A stretch of 64,000 bases of DNA, from positions 12,834,001 to 12,898,000 of the forward strand of contig NC_087104.1 in assembly GCF_963855985.1 (NCBI RefSeq), read 5' to 3'. This stretch comes from Ostrinia nubilalis. Lineage: Eukaryota; Arthropoda; Insecta; Lepidoptera; Crambidae. The translations under genes and the position numbers were made by a program. Below are positions 1 to 8,988 of this stretch, piece by piece; the first letter of the stretch is position 1; every line of letters begins with the position of its first letter. Below the pieces are notes generated by a model, which saw nothing but the letters and a program-made list of their open reading frames with translations, did no database searches and was not told where the DNA came from.

Positions 1-33
1 GAGTTCATGAACGCGCTAACACACGGGTACGTG

Positions 34-375
34 GTGCTCACTCGTCAGCAGGTATTGCTCACTCGTCAGCAGGTATTGCTCACTCGTCAGCAGGTATTGC
101 TCACTAGTCAGCAGGTATTGCTCACTCGTCAGCAGGTATTGCTCACTCGTCAGCAGGTATTGCTCACTAGTCAGCAGGTATTGCTCACTCGTCAGCAGGT
201 ATTGCTCACTCGTCAGCAGGTATTGCTCACTAGTCAGCAGGTATTGCTCACTCGTCAGCAGGTATTGCTCACTCGTCAGCAGGTATTGCTCACTAGTCAG
301 CAGGTATTGCTCACTCGTCAGCAGGTATTGCTCACTCGTCAGCAGGTATTGCTCACTAGTCAGCAGTTATTGTTC
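34..375. repeat. 21-bp minisatellite with 63-bp higher-order repeat
   Basis: About sixteen near-perfect head-to-tail copies of a 21-bp unit (TATTGCTCACTCGTCAGCAGG). A CTCG/CTAG variant site alternates strictly as C,C,A, so the true period is 63 bp, and this higher-order unit recurs about five times (51-365). Because 21 is divisible by three, the array happens to be an open reading frame. Decayed copies of the unit continue to about 695, and a short (ACGT)n tract lies near 503-520. It sits upstream of the first recognisable exon and is most simply intronic. Confidence 0.95.
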
Positions 376-795
376 ACTTGTCAGCCGGTATAGCTCACTC
401 ATTGGCCTGTATTACTCACTCGTCGGCAGATATTGGTAACCGATCAGGAACTGGTCAGCTGGTACCACTCATTCGAAGACGAGTATTGATCATACGAACA
501 CGTACGTACGTACGTACGTACTACTCACTCATCGGCAGGTATTTTTAGTAAAAAATACTATACTGACGAGTATTTCAGCAAGTATTGCTCTCTCGTCGGC
601 AATTTACTGCTCACTTGTCATCAGGTATCGCTAACTTGTCAGCAAATATTGCTAGCTGGTCAACAGTTACTGTTAAATGGTCAGCAGTGCTTTGAAATTA
701 TTGGCTAACACCAACTACCATATTGCCCCTGAGCAGCTAAATAAGAAAATTCGTTATACAAATTTTGGTTCACTAAAATGTCTTATGTTTCACAG
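376..795. repeat. degenerate flank of the 21-bp minisatellite
   Basis: Diverged copies of the CTCACTCGTCGGCAGGTATT-like unit, separated by short unique pieces, continue up to about 695. Similarity falls with distance from the homogenised core, as expected if the core expanded or was converted recently. An (ACGT)n tract lies inside. No exon is seen here; the acceptor of the next exon is at 794-795. Confidence 0.7.
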
Positions 796-945
796 GTTAA
801 CGGACAGCATCGTAGGGACACTAGGACTAGTGGCGAGCCTTCAAGACTTCAAGCTGGAGAAGACTACCGTCGACCAGTTCAAAGCGAGCCTGAGCGAAGT
901 GAAGCAACAGCTGGACAAACTACATAACAATTCGTTGGGTTACGT
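796..945 (+). CDS. key: NEMO/Kenny-like (UBAN family) scaffold, internal exon
   Basis: First recognisable exon of a gene that begins left of the window. It opens after a TTTCACAG acceptor (AG at 794-795) in phase 2 and ends at a GTATGT donor (946), again in phase 2, which fits the next exon. It encodes about 49 residues, from LTDSIVGTLG to KLHNNSLGY, ending in an acidic/basic heptad-like helix (VKQQLDKL). By itself it is not diagnostic. The assignment rests on the downstream UBAN motif and C2HC zinc finger, the hallmarks of NEMO/IKK-gamma and optineurin. In that family the protein bridges ubiquitin chains to IKK or TBK1 kinases in the cytoplasm. I lean to NEMO/Kenny because the terminal finger spacing matches NEMO, but optineurin has a similar layout. 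The alternative donor at GGTTAC (940) would break phase. Confidence 0.6.
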
Positions 946-1057
946 GTATGTCTACAGATTTTAATAAGTCAGTCTTAGATTAATGACACCTGGATGAATA
1001 GTCTCCGTGATTTGTCTAAAGTGGGGCAAAAAATCATATGTACAGTTCCAAAATACT

Positions 1058-1196
1058 GAACTGTCCTATCCATGACATTGACAGTGGGGCGCCACCGTCA
1101 ATACCGGATCGCTGATTCCGATTTTTGCCATGTTGGAAACCATATAGTTGAACGATGGTAGCGCCCCCCTGTCATTGAGTTTGGTGGGACAGTTCA
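1058..1196. mobile_element. MITE with about 38-bp terminal inverted repeats
   Basis: Left arm TGAACTGTCC...GACATTGACAG...GCGCCACC pairs with right arm GGTAGCGCCC...GTCATTGA...GGACAGTTCA. A relative with the same core (TATGACATTGACAGATGGCG) lies at about 15205-15300. It is intronic and non-coding. Confidence 0.7.
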
Positions 1197-1454
1197 GCGT
1201 GGGTCATCTATATCCAATGATTACATTACATACGTTTTCACTAGTGTTTGTTTTCAGTAGTTTGAAAAACTAAACTAGTGCTCTAGTAAAGTGCCTCACT
1301 TTTCTTGCGGTTACTCGGTTTCTAGGCATTATAATTATATGTTTAAAGTATTGAAATTTACTCAATCATAAACTTGAATCTGTACATAAGTTTGAATCTA
1401 GTTTTAAATGGTATTTCATAGTCATGGGCTTTAAGTTTTGTGTATTGTTTCCAG

Positions 1455-1545
1455 TGTACAAGTCAGGAGCACATTGTCGATATTTGAAGGAATATTCAAA
1501 GACTACAATGAACTTCTGAAGAAGTCGTTGACTCAACAGGAACAA
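1455..1545 (+). CDS. key: NEMO/Kenny-like scaffold, coiled-coil exon
   Basis: A 91-nt exon between a TTGTTTCCAG acceptor (AG at 1453-1454) and a consensus GTAAGT donor (1546). Its first base completes the codon left open by the previous exon; the remaining 30 codons (starting VQVRSTLSIF, ending LTQQEQ) finish in phase 0. The sequence is helix-prone (FKDYNELLKKSL), consistent with the long coiled coil N-terminal to UBAN in this family. The function of this stretch is inferred only from position. A hAT-like MITE begins 52 bp after the donor. Confidence 0.65.
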
Positions 1546-1597
1546 GTAAGTGCCACTTTTCTACAAAATTTCTTGCATCAACTCGGTTACTGTAGAA

Positions 1598-1843
1598 TAG
1601 CGTTTCCCAAACTTATTTTGTCTACTGCCCACTTTGAGAATAAATTCTTTTTTAGCGCCCCCATTTTTGTAGTCAAGAGTCGAGTGCTCAGTCGGTGTCT
1701 AAGAGTCCTCTTAGTAGATGATACTATAAATCGCCTCCCAAGCCTCTACACAATGCCCCGATTTTTTCCGAGGTCTCTTACCGCCCCCCTTTAAGCCTGC
1801 AGCGCCCACAAGGGGGCGTTATCGCCCACTTTGGGAAAGACTG
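1598..1843. mobile_element. hAT-like MITE with 8-bp target duplication
   Basis: Ends carry the hAT-type terminus: left TAGCGTTTCCCAAACTT, right (reverse complement) CAGTCTTTCCCAAAGT. Flanking 8-mers CTGTAGAA (1590-1597) and CTCTAGAA (1844-1851) differ at one base, as expected for a hAT target-site duplication. The body holds GCGCCCCC-rich motifs and no coding potential. It sits in the intron just after the donor at 1546. Confidence 0.85.
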
Positions 1844-2151
1844 CTCTAGAAAATCTCCTTGCGTCAAATTATTACTTTAATACAAATTTAATTAAACTCA
1901 ATAATGTGCCAAAACGCACCAAATTGACGTAAAATTCTCAGGTAACTCACATTTTAACATTTTCCACACTTCCCGAGTACAATTATTTTCTGAACTTGGT
2001 GCAATTGCTCTAAATCTTTCCCCTAATGTATCTGAAGCTTTACAAACATAAAATATATTTTTTTACAGAAACCCCCCACTCCCAACTCTCCTTTTTTCCC
2101 CTATTGTACTAATATTTGACTTTACAATCATGTTTTTATATTTTTCATCAG

Positions 2152-2297
2152 AAACCCGCTACCCCCAACGTGGAGGCGTTAACCAATGCGTTACTTGCGC
2201 GTGCCGAGGAGATAGCGAACCTCCAGACAGAGGTCAGGAGGCTTCGCAATGTGACGGACGACACAGATGTGTTGAAAGCTCAGCTGGACTTGTATAG
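2152..2297 (+). CDS. key: NEMO/Kenny-like scaffold, start of UBAN domain
   Basis: A 146-nt exon after a TTTTTCATCAG acceptor, ending at a strong AG|GTGAGT donor (2298). It enters in phase 0 and leaves in phase 2. It encodes 48 residues: a linker, a coiled coil (LLARAEEIANLQTEVRRL) and then VLKAQLDLY. That last segment matches the LKAQ..IY element that opens the UBAN ubiquitin-binding region in NEMO and optineurin. The tyrosine corresponds to the family's ubiquitin-contact tyrosine. The split codon (AG|G) gives arginine on joining to the exon at 3550. This is the most diagnostic join in the gene. Confidence 0.85.
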
Positions 2298-2328
2298 GTG
2301 AGTATTCAACAAGAAAACTTTTTTCTGA

Positions 2329-2888
2329 GGGCTTAGTGTGAGTTTACATCAATCGTCTTCACTAGTGAGCACGTTAAAAATATATTATGAAAATTTTAGT
2401 TCTTGAACTTTCCTGCCCCAACGGCCATCGTCTCTACGAGCTATGTGCCCCGCCCACTGCCACTTGATTTTAGCGATTCTGCGAGCTATGTCGGTTACTT
2501 TGGTTCTCCTGCGGATCTCCTCATTTCTGATTCGATCACGCAGGGAAACTCCGAGCATAGCCCGCTCCATCGCCCTTTGGGTGACCTTGAGCCTTCTTAT
2601 GAGTGGCGACCACGGGCTGGAAGACGTAGCGTGGGCAGGCCTCCTACTAGGTGGACCGACGATCTGGTAAAGGTCGCGGGAAGAGCCTGGATGCGGGCAG
2701 CGCAGGACCGTTCATTGTGGAAAACCTTGGGGGAGGCCTTTGTCCAGCAGTGGACGTCATTTGGCTGAAACGAACGACGATAGTTCTTGAAAGTTTCCGC
2801 TAGGGGCGCTGTACAATCCGTCATACATTGAATGTCATTTTTTTACGCGCTCGCTAGTGACGACGTTTGATGTAAACTCACTAAGCCC
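2329..2888. mobile_element. MITE with about 40-bp TIRs, split by a LINE insertion
   Basis: Left arm GGGCTTAGTGTGAGTTTACA (2329 onward) pairs with right arm TGTAAACTCACTAAGCCC (ending 2888); the arms continue inward through CGTCGTCACTAG(C/T)GAGC. The original element was about 175 bp. It was interrupted by the LINE at 2408-2780. Confidence 0.85.
2408..2780 (+). mobile_element. RTE-type LINE 3' end, 5'-inverted (twin-primed), 11-bp TSDs
   Basis: Target duplication TAGTTCTTGAA occurs at 2397-2407 and 2781-2791. The right half (about 2597-2768, + strand) encodes the reverse-transcriptase C-terminus: GRPPTRWTDDLVKVAG, then WKTLGEAFVQQWTSFG and a stop, then an ACGAACGACGA tail. The left half (about 2408-2575) encodes the immediately upstream part on the - strand (MERAMLGVSLRDRIRNEEI, WQWAGHIARRDDGRWG). 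This upstream segment flipped with the tail normal is the pattern left by twin priming during target-primed reverse transcription. Confidence 0.9.
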
Positions 2889-3547
2889 CCTTATTATAAA
2901 GCACTATATAGATTTTAAGATGTTTTAAAATTGTGAGAAATTAGATAAAATAAAATAGAGGCTCATCAGTGAGATCGGTGTCGTTCAACGTATTTATGTA
3001 TCAATCTTACTCCCTTCCTCAAAATGTGTCGGTTGATTAGTAGGTTACTTTCGCCCACGTGGATTTTGTAGCCTATGTCACTCATCAGTTAATTTTTCCT
3101 GGATAACGAACCTTTTTACTTTTACAGAAAAGAGAAATACAAAATCGGTTTAATAGCTCCAGAGACTAGTTCCCACAAAGTTACAAATTTTTCCTCCTAA
3201 CATTTATATGATTGCACACACACCTTGCTTTCTTGATTTGTCATATTTCTGAATAATTACAATTTTGTAATTAAGTAACATAATTATTTTTATAATATCA
3301 TAAATCATAATATCATGTATGCATAACCTCACACTTAATTGTGGGTTTGGAATTGAAATGAGTATAATTTATTATGATACTTATTTCAATTCTAAATCTT
3401 AATCTAAATTCAATTTATTTAATTTCTTATTTTACATCTTGTTTTAACTAACATAGTTTTTAAGTGCAATTGTTACTAACAAACTGAGTCCTGGTTACTT
3501 GAATAAAGAATCATTTATTATTATTATAAACAAATGACTGTAATGAC
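2889..3547. other. NEMO-like gene intron remainder, nothing recognised
   Basis: AT-rich intronic DNA between the MITE and the UBAN-core acceptor. No exon, inverted repeat or coding remnant was recognised. Confidence 0.6.
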
Positions 3548-3549
3548 AG

Positions 3550-3661
3550 GAGTGACTTCGACGCGGAGCGTGAAGCGAGAGAGAAGATGGCGTGCGAGAA
3601 AGAGAACATCATGGTCGACCTCCGCACGGCGCAGCGCAGGATACAGGAGCTGGTGCTGCAG
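3550..3661 (+). CDS. key: NEMO/Kenny-like scaffold, UBAN core exon
   Basis: A 112-nt exon (AG at 3548-3549; donor CAG|GTCAGT at 3662). One base completes the arginine, followed by 37 codons ending in phase 0. It begins SDFDAEREAREK and continues MACEKENIMVDL, the UBAN signature (D-F-x-A-E-R-x-x-R-E-K) that contacts linear/K63 ubiquitin in NEMO and optineurin. The phenylalanine, the first glutamate-arginine pair and the R-E-K triplet are all present, so ubiquitin binding is predicted intact. Oddly, the last 75 nt of the exon plus about 70 bp of following intron are the founder of a tandem array running to 5859. The polypyrimidine tract before the acceptor is weak (ATTATTATTATAAACAAATG). Confidence 0.88.
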
Positions 3662-5859
3662 GTCAGTGTAGACCTTATGTGCTTGTGATAGGGGCGATAT
3701 TGCAACAATGTAGGCGGAGCGTGAGCAAGACAGATGGCGTGCGAGAAAGAGAACATCATGGTCGACCTCCGCACGGCGCAGCGCAGTCGTAGACCTTATG
3801 AGCTTGTGATAGGGGCGATATTGCAATGTAGTCGGAGCGCGAGCGAGACAGATGGCGTGCGAGAAAGAGAACATCATGGTCGACCTCCGCACGGCGCAGC
3901 GCAGGATACAGGAGCTGGTGCTGCAGGTCAGTGTAGACCTTATGTGCTTGTGATAGGGACGATATTGCAATGTAGTCGGAGCGCGAGCGTGACAGATGGC
4001 GTGCTAGACAGAGAACATCATGGTCGACCTCCGCACGGCGCAGCGCAGGATACAGGAGCTGGTGCTGCAGGTCAGTGTAGACCTTATGTGCTTGTGATAG
4101 GGACGATATTGCAACGAGAATGTATAGTCGGGTGTGCTGGCATTTGTACAGACAGCGGTACATTAATCTGGATACTATACCATAGTTCCTTATGTGCTTG
4201 TGATAGGGGCGATATTGCAACGAGAATGTATAGTCGGGTGTGCTGGCATTTGTACAGACAGCGGTACATTAATCTGAATATTATACCATAGTTCCTTATG
4301 TGCTTGTGATAGGAGCGATATTGCAATGTAGTCGGAGCGTGAGCGAGACAGATGCGTGCGAGAAAGAGAACATCATGGTCGACCTCCGCACGGCGCAGCG
4401 CAGGATACAGGAGCTGGTGCTGCAGGTCAGTGTAGACCTTATGTGCTTGTGATAGGGGCGATATTGCAACAATAATAATGTATGGTCAGATGTGCTGGCA
4501 TTTGTATAGACTTGACTTATGGTCCTATGTCCCCTAGATGGGGCAGAGGGCGTCCACAACAGTCCTCCATCGCGTTCGGTCTTGAGCTATGTGTTTGATC
4601 TCGCTCCAAGTCTTGTCGATCTTCTTCGCCTCGTCTGCCACAGTGCGCCGCCAAGTTTGCTTGGGGCGACCACGTTTCCGTTTTCCTTTGTATAGACAGC
4701 GGTACATTAATCTGAATATTATACCATAGTTCCTTATGTGCTTGTGATAGGAGCGATATTGCAATGTAGTCGGAGCGTGAGCAAGAGAGATGGCGTGCGA
4801 GAAAGAGAACATCATGGTCGACCTCCGCACGGCGCAGCGCAGGATACAGGAGCTGGTGCTACAGGTCAGTATAGATAGACCTTATGTGCTTGTGATAGGG
4901 GCGATATTGCAATGTAGTCGGAGCGTGAGCGAGACAGATGGCGTGCTAGAAAGAGAACATCATGGTCGACCTCCGCACGGCGCAGCGCAGGATACAGGAG
5001 CTGGTGCTACAGGTCAGTATAGATAGACCTTATGTGCTTGTGATAGGGGCGATATTGCAATGTAGTCGGAGCGTGAGCGAGACAGATGGCGTGCGTGAGA
5101 GAGAACATCATGGTCGACCTCCGCACGGCGCAGCGCAGGATACAGGAGCTGGTGTTGCAAGTCAGTCGTAGACCTTATGTGCTTGTGATAGGGGCGATAT
5201 TGTAACGAGAATGTATAGTCGGGTATGCTGGCATTTGTACAGACAGCGGTACATTAATCTGAATATTATACCATAGTTCCTTATGTGCTTGTGATAGGGG
5301 CGATATTGCAATGTAGTCGGAGCGTGAGCGAGACAGATGGCGTGTGAGAAAGAGAACATCAAGTCGACCTCCGCACGGCAAAGCGCAGGATACAGGAGCT
5401 GGTGCTGCAGGTCAGTGTAGACCTTATGTGCTTGTGATAGGGGCGATATTGCAACGAGAATGTATAGTCGGGTGTGCTGGCATTTGTATAGACAGCGGTA
5501 CATTAATCTGAATGTTATACCATAGTTCCTTATGTGCTTGTGATAGGGGCGTTATTGCAATGTAGTCGGAGCCTGAGCGAGACAGATGGCGTGCTAGAAA
5601 GAGAACATCATTGTCGACCTCCGCTGGTGCTGCAGGTCAGTCACCTTATGTGCTTGTGATAGGGGCGATATTGCAACGAGAATGTATAGTCGGGTGTGCT
5701 GGCATTTGTACAGACAGCGGTACATTAATCTGAATATTATACCATAGTTCCTTATGTGCTTGTGATAGGAGCGATATTGCAATGTAGTCGGAGCGTGAGC
5801 GAGACAGACGGCGTGCGAGAAAGAGAACATCATGGTCACCTCCGCACGGCGCAGCGCAG
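3587..5859 (+). repeat. tandem array of partial UBAN exons with splice donors
   Basis: The founder (3587-3661, inside the real exon) and ten further copies of the same 75-nt exon part begin at 3734, 3852, 3996, 4352, 4790, 4938, 5086, 5337, 5586 and 5808. Simple unit length is about 144-148 bp, of which about 70 bp is intron (starting GTCAGTGTAGACCTTATGTG). Copies at 3852, 4790 and 5086 keep an intact 25-codon frame. Those at 3996, 4938 and 5586 carry a TAG at codon 4. Those at 4352 and 5337 have 1-bp deletions. Those at 3734, 5586 and 5808 are internally deleted. Most copies have CAG directly before ATG and GTCAGT after the last codon, so each looks like a phase 0-0 cassette, but upstream DNA is purine-rich and lacks a polypyrimidine tract. 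A second, about 107-bp unit (TAGTCGGGTGTGCTGGCATT...) is interleaved at about 4110, 4217, 4480, 5215, 5465 and 5685. Confidence 0.9.
4512..4686 (-). mobile_element. 5'-truncated RTE-like LINE inside the UBAN-exon array
   Basis: Perfect 11-bp target duplication TTTGTATAGAC at 4501-4511 and 4687-4697. The - strand encodes the LINE C-terminus (GRPKQTWRRTVADEAKKI, then AQDRTRWRTVVDALCP), a stop, and a tail ending GGACCATAAGTCAA. It interrupts one of the interleaved 107-bp units, so it postdates the start of the array's expansion. Confidence 0.92.
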
Positions 5860-5879
5860 TCATAGAACTTATGTGCTTG

Positions 5880-6010
5880 TGATAGGGGCGATATTGCAAC
5901 TAAATGCTCTCTGATGTGCGGTTGACTATACAGACGACAGCACTCAAAGTAAACACTGTGGCAACTTATGTAGTTGTGATAAGGTCGGTTTTGCAACAAA
6001 AATATGTAGT
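5880..6010. repeat. dispersed repeat related to the array's intronic unit
   Basis: The stretch AAACACTGTGGCAACTTATG, followed by GTGATAAGGTCGGTTTTGCA and a GTGCCGTCGA end, resembles 41869-41960 (AAACACTGTGGCATTTTATA ... GGGGCGATTTTGCAGT ... GTGCTGTCGA). The GATAGGGGCGATATTGCAA phrase inside every array unit belongs to the same family. Part of the amplified unit therefore derives from a dispersed repeat. Confidence 0.6.
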
Positions 6011-6134
6011 GTGCCGTCGACCCCGTATCAATCGGACATAACATATCAGGGGGCCAGGCCCCTCTCCCCTAAATATAATCTCCATACTTGGAACGACAAA
6101 CACAGAAAGTACACAGAAATATTATACTTTATAC

Positions 6135-6352
6135 ATGTTATGCCGATGGGGCAGCAAGGTTCTGGAGTGGAGGCCGCGTACCGGAAAACGCAACGTGTGA
6201 CGTCCACCCACAAGGTGGACCGACGACATCATAAAGGTAGCAGGAAGGCGCTGCACTGGACGCAGGCCGCTACCAACCGGGCAACATGGAAAGCATTGGG
6301 GGAGGCCTATGTTCAGCAGTGGACGTCCTATGGCTGAGATGATGATGATGAT
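6135..6352 (+). mobile_element. RTE-type LINE 3' fragment with (GAT)n tail
   Basis: Frameshifted remnant of the same LINE C-terminus (VLEWRPRTGK, GGPTTS-type frameshift, then ATWKALGEAYVQQWTSYG and a stop), followed by GATGATGATGATGAT. Lies in the intron between the array and the linker exon. Confidence 0.85.
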
Positions 6353-6445
6353 ATATTTTTTAATCAATTGGGTTTAGGATTAATTTTAGTATTTTGTCAA
6401 ATAATCAACACGCAAGAAAAACCCTTAAAAAATCAATTGTTACAG

Positions 6446-6652
6446 CTCGACGAAGTCAGAAAGATCAACCCAGACGTGTTCTGGACAGCGACCACCAGTA
6501 GGAACCCTCAGCCTACCGCACCTTCTGCTCCGTCATCGAGGCAGGCTGGCTCCAGGCCTACCAGTAGTACTAGTAGACCTGGTACCACTGGCAGACCGGC
6601 TGGTAGCGCCGGCACTACTAGACCGGCTGGAAATGGCGCTACTAAGAAGACG
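6446..6652 (+). CDS. key: NEMO/Kenny-like scaffold, post-UBAN Ser/Thr/Pro linker exon
   Basis: A 207-nt exon (TTGTTACAG acceptor, donor ACG|GTAAGT at 6653) that is phase 0 at both ends, so it joins directly to 3661. It encodes 69 residues. LDEVRKINPDVFW completes the UBAN helix, followed by a low-complexity linker rich in Ser, Thr, Pro, Gly and Arg (for example SRPTSSTSRPGTTGRPAG) with no predicted fold. NEMO likewise has a proline-rich unstructured stretch between UBAN and its C-terminal zinc finger. Both zinc-finger exons downstream begin in phase 0 and can splice to this donor. A MITE starts 17 bp after the donor. Confidence 0.85.
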
Positions 6653-6668
6653 GTAAGTTGGATTAGAC

Positions 6669-6836
6669 TAGGCGCAGACCACCGATTTTTAGTTAGCCGA
6701 TATTGTTGGGCCCGATTTTAATTTGTATGAAGAATCGGCCAAATCAAATCGGTGTAATGTGCGCACTTCCATACATCAATGATCAACTGCCCGACTAAAG
6801 TATTGGCCGACGAAAAATCGATGGTCTGCGCATAGG
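6669..6836. mobile_element. MITE with TIR CTAGGCGCAGACCACCGATT
   Basis: Left arm TAGGCGCAGACCACCGATTT pairs with right arm AAATCGATGGTCTGCGCATA. Inner GGCCGA/TCGGCC pieces also pair. About 168 bp, non-coding, immediately downstream of the linker-exon donor. Confidence 0.85.
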
Positions 6837-6999
6837 TTTAGGGATCGACAAATGACGATCGCGATAAGTAGCTATGATAGAAAGTGCTAATTTATCTTGT
6901 CTATGCCGTATGGTGGTCTGGTTCGTCTAATGAAATTATTATTGGCCAATGCAAAGAGTTGTCTTTGGTTCGCTTATCAATTATTTTTTTATCCACAAC

Positions 7000-7141
7000 G
7001 AGGAAGCTCTTGGCCTGTATCTCACCTGATGGTAAGTGATGATCAGGCCCAAGGTGGAAGCGAGCTTCACCCAGAATCCTCAACCACGGAGGAACTGGCT
7101 ATCTTACCTCTAACTGCCGGAACACAACAATGCTGTTAACA
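7000..7141. mobile_element. SINE/LINE-type retroelement fragment
   Basis: The phrases GGCCTGTATCTCACCTGATG, GTAAGTGATGATCAGGCCCA and GCCGGAACACAACAATGCTG belong to retroelement tails I recognise from many lepidopteran genomes. Ends are not defined; there is no ORF of note. Confidence 0.6.
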
Positions 7142-7553
7142 TTGTTAGCATTTGCAGTCCGCGCCAAAATATTATGATTATCTATGGTTCTTATGTCTGT
7201 TTATAAATCTTAAATATCTATTTGATAATTTCTTGGACTTGGAGACTGCTCTTACAGTGTTTTAAATATTTTAAAAATTACACTTTGAAATCAATGACAA
7301 CTTTATACGCACCGGCATAGACAATCCAGTAATAATATTGTCGAACTTGTTAGTCTATTGGCGCAAACTATACTGATTCGAATTACAAACTGGCCCAAAA
7401 TAACGCCATTAACCCTAAAAAGCAGAGAAGTCATCGTGCATTAACCCTACGAAGAAGATAACATCATTAATCTGCTAAGTATTTAAGCGCGACGACTAAC
7501 AAACTAAAAACAACTCAAGTATCATACACCTAAGTCTCAATTTACTTGACAAG

Positions 7554-7706
7554 GGCATCAAGAAGAAGAAAATCTCAGAAGAAGAAAGCATGGAGATGGA
7601 TAAAGAAGGAACGCCGCCGCCGCTGCGTTTCGACTGCCCAGTGTGCGACAAGCCTTTCAAGACTCTTGTCTTGTTACAACAACACGTCGACAGTTGCTTA
7701 TTGTAG
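7554..7706 (+). CDS. key: alternative last exon A: C2HC zinc finger of NEMO-like protein
   Basis: Opens in phase 0 after TTACTTGACAAG (AG 7552-7553). It encodes 50 residues and stops at TAG 7704-7706. A lysine/glutamate-rich lead (GIKKKKISEEE) is followed by TPPPLRF and then CPVCDKPFKTL...HVDSC. The finger spacing is C-x2-C-x12-H-x3-C, the same as the NEMO C-terminal ubiquitin-binding finger. No usable donor preserves frame to the second finger exon at 10650: GTAGGG after 7702 would leave the wrong phase. It therefore reads as a terminal exon. The acceptor is only moderate, and no AATAAA was found before the MITE at about 9.2 kb, which supplies one near 9220. Confidence 0.75.
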   Translation, partial: GIKKKKISEEESMEMDKEGTPPPLRFDCPVCDKPFKTLVLLQQHVDSCLL

Positions 7707-8988
7707 GGGCGTTTACCCTAAACAGGCCAACTGTTGTAGCTGACACTATTAACCAATTATTTATTTATTTATTTAAACTTGAATGCCATATAAATTGGCT
7801 TATTAGACGGACTTAACGACGTAGGACATTCTGTACCAGTTAAAAAAGAAATCTATTCAATTCCAAAAGATATAAGGTTCATTTTAGTATGTTGTTTTAA
7901 ACTTTCATGGTCACTAACAAAATTATTATTACTGACGGGATTGCTACCATGTACCTTAATTTTGAGTTTCCGATATTTCGGCACTGTTGCAAGCGCCATG
8001 GTCACGGAGTAACTGAAGAATTTTGCGAGTTATGGGCAGACATATCGGTCTACCCTCTTTCGCAGTCTTTTATTACGATTGCCTCTCGTATCATTGTTCT
8101 CCAACTCACTATTTTCTCGCAACTGTTCTCGACACACAACACTTACAGTATTCGACCGCGGAACTACACTTTGTTTAATTTTCCGGTGTTTGCACATTCG
8201 AATCACTGGGTTCCAGACATTTGACAATTAAAAACCTATTCTCACGATTGAAATGTTTGTACTTTGTAATTTAAATCGCTTCATTTTAGGTCTACAAACT
8301 AAGTCATTCAATAGTCATTCTCATTACATAACTGGTTTACATTATTAGTTTGTAGTATTTTCGCTTACTAGTTGGCGCCACTGTCAAGTAATAGTTTAAG
8401 TAAGCCACTGTAGTGGCGCAGTGGCGCACATCTTTTTTAAAATTCAATGAAAAACTATCATTCATCCTTTACATTAATAATATCATCATTTGAATATGAT
8501 TAGATGTATGTAATGCTCCTTTGTGGTTTTAGGTTTTTTAATAATTTATTTATGAATCATAATTATTTACTTAGTACAAAAATATATGTAGTGAAAGATA
8601 CGCTTATTTAGCATTTACAACTTACGTATTTATTTATTTATTGTTTTAGCTTACTGATATGCATTTTATTTATATTGTAGTATTTTTAAGAAGCTTATAA
8701 ATATTGTATGTATTATTTATTACACACATTTTCAGGCAATTCCAGTTTATATTATTTACTTAAAATTATTACACAATTTATTACAGTTCACACATACTTA
8801 CGATATTTATAGGTAAGCACATCTGACATTTATTATGTGTGTCTTTTTAGTTTAACAAGCGTTTTAATATTGTTTAATTTGATTACATAAAAATAACTGT
8901 CACTTGTGCATGGATACTATGCAGAATTTACATGGGTTTTGTATATTTTTAGAGTAAAGATTTTAAACTTTCGCGTTCCATTTCAACT
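7707..8988. other. AT-rich 3' UTR/intron after exon A, nothing recognised
   Basis: Would serve as 3' UTR for transcripts ending in exon A and as intron for those using exon B. Contains a short (TTTA)n run near 7758. No exon or transposon was recognised. Confidence 0.55.

Noticed and set aside
51..365. CRISPR-like regular repeats
   Set aside because: Units abut with no unique spacers, and the DNA is eukaryotic.
7..393. 128-codon open frame of LLTRQQV repeats
   Set aside because: It is simply the 21-bp minisatellite read in a frame without stops. No start context, splice site or conservation argument.
2443..2670. 75-codon frame overlapping the LINE
   Set aside because: Reads antisense or out of frame to the recognisable reverse-transcriptase C-terminus.
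3734..4291. 185-codon open frame through the UBAN array
   Set aside because: It switches between the UBAN frame and an unrelated frame at each copy and runs through intron copies. It is a by-product of the repeat period.
7703..7710. GTAGGG as a donor joining zinc-finger exon A to exon B
   Set aside because: It would leave two bases, and the acceptor at 10650 would then be read out of frame, destroying the second finger.
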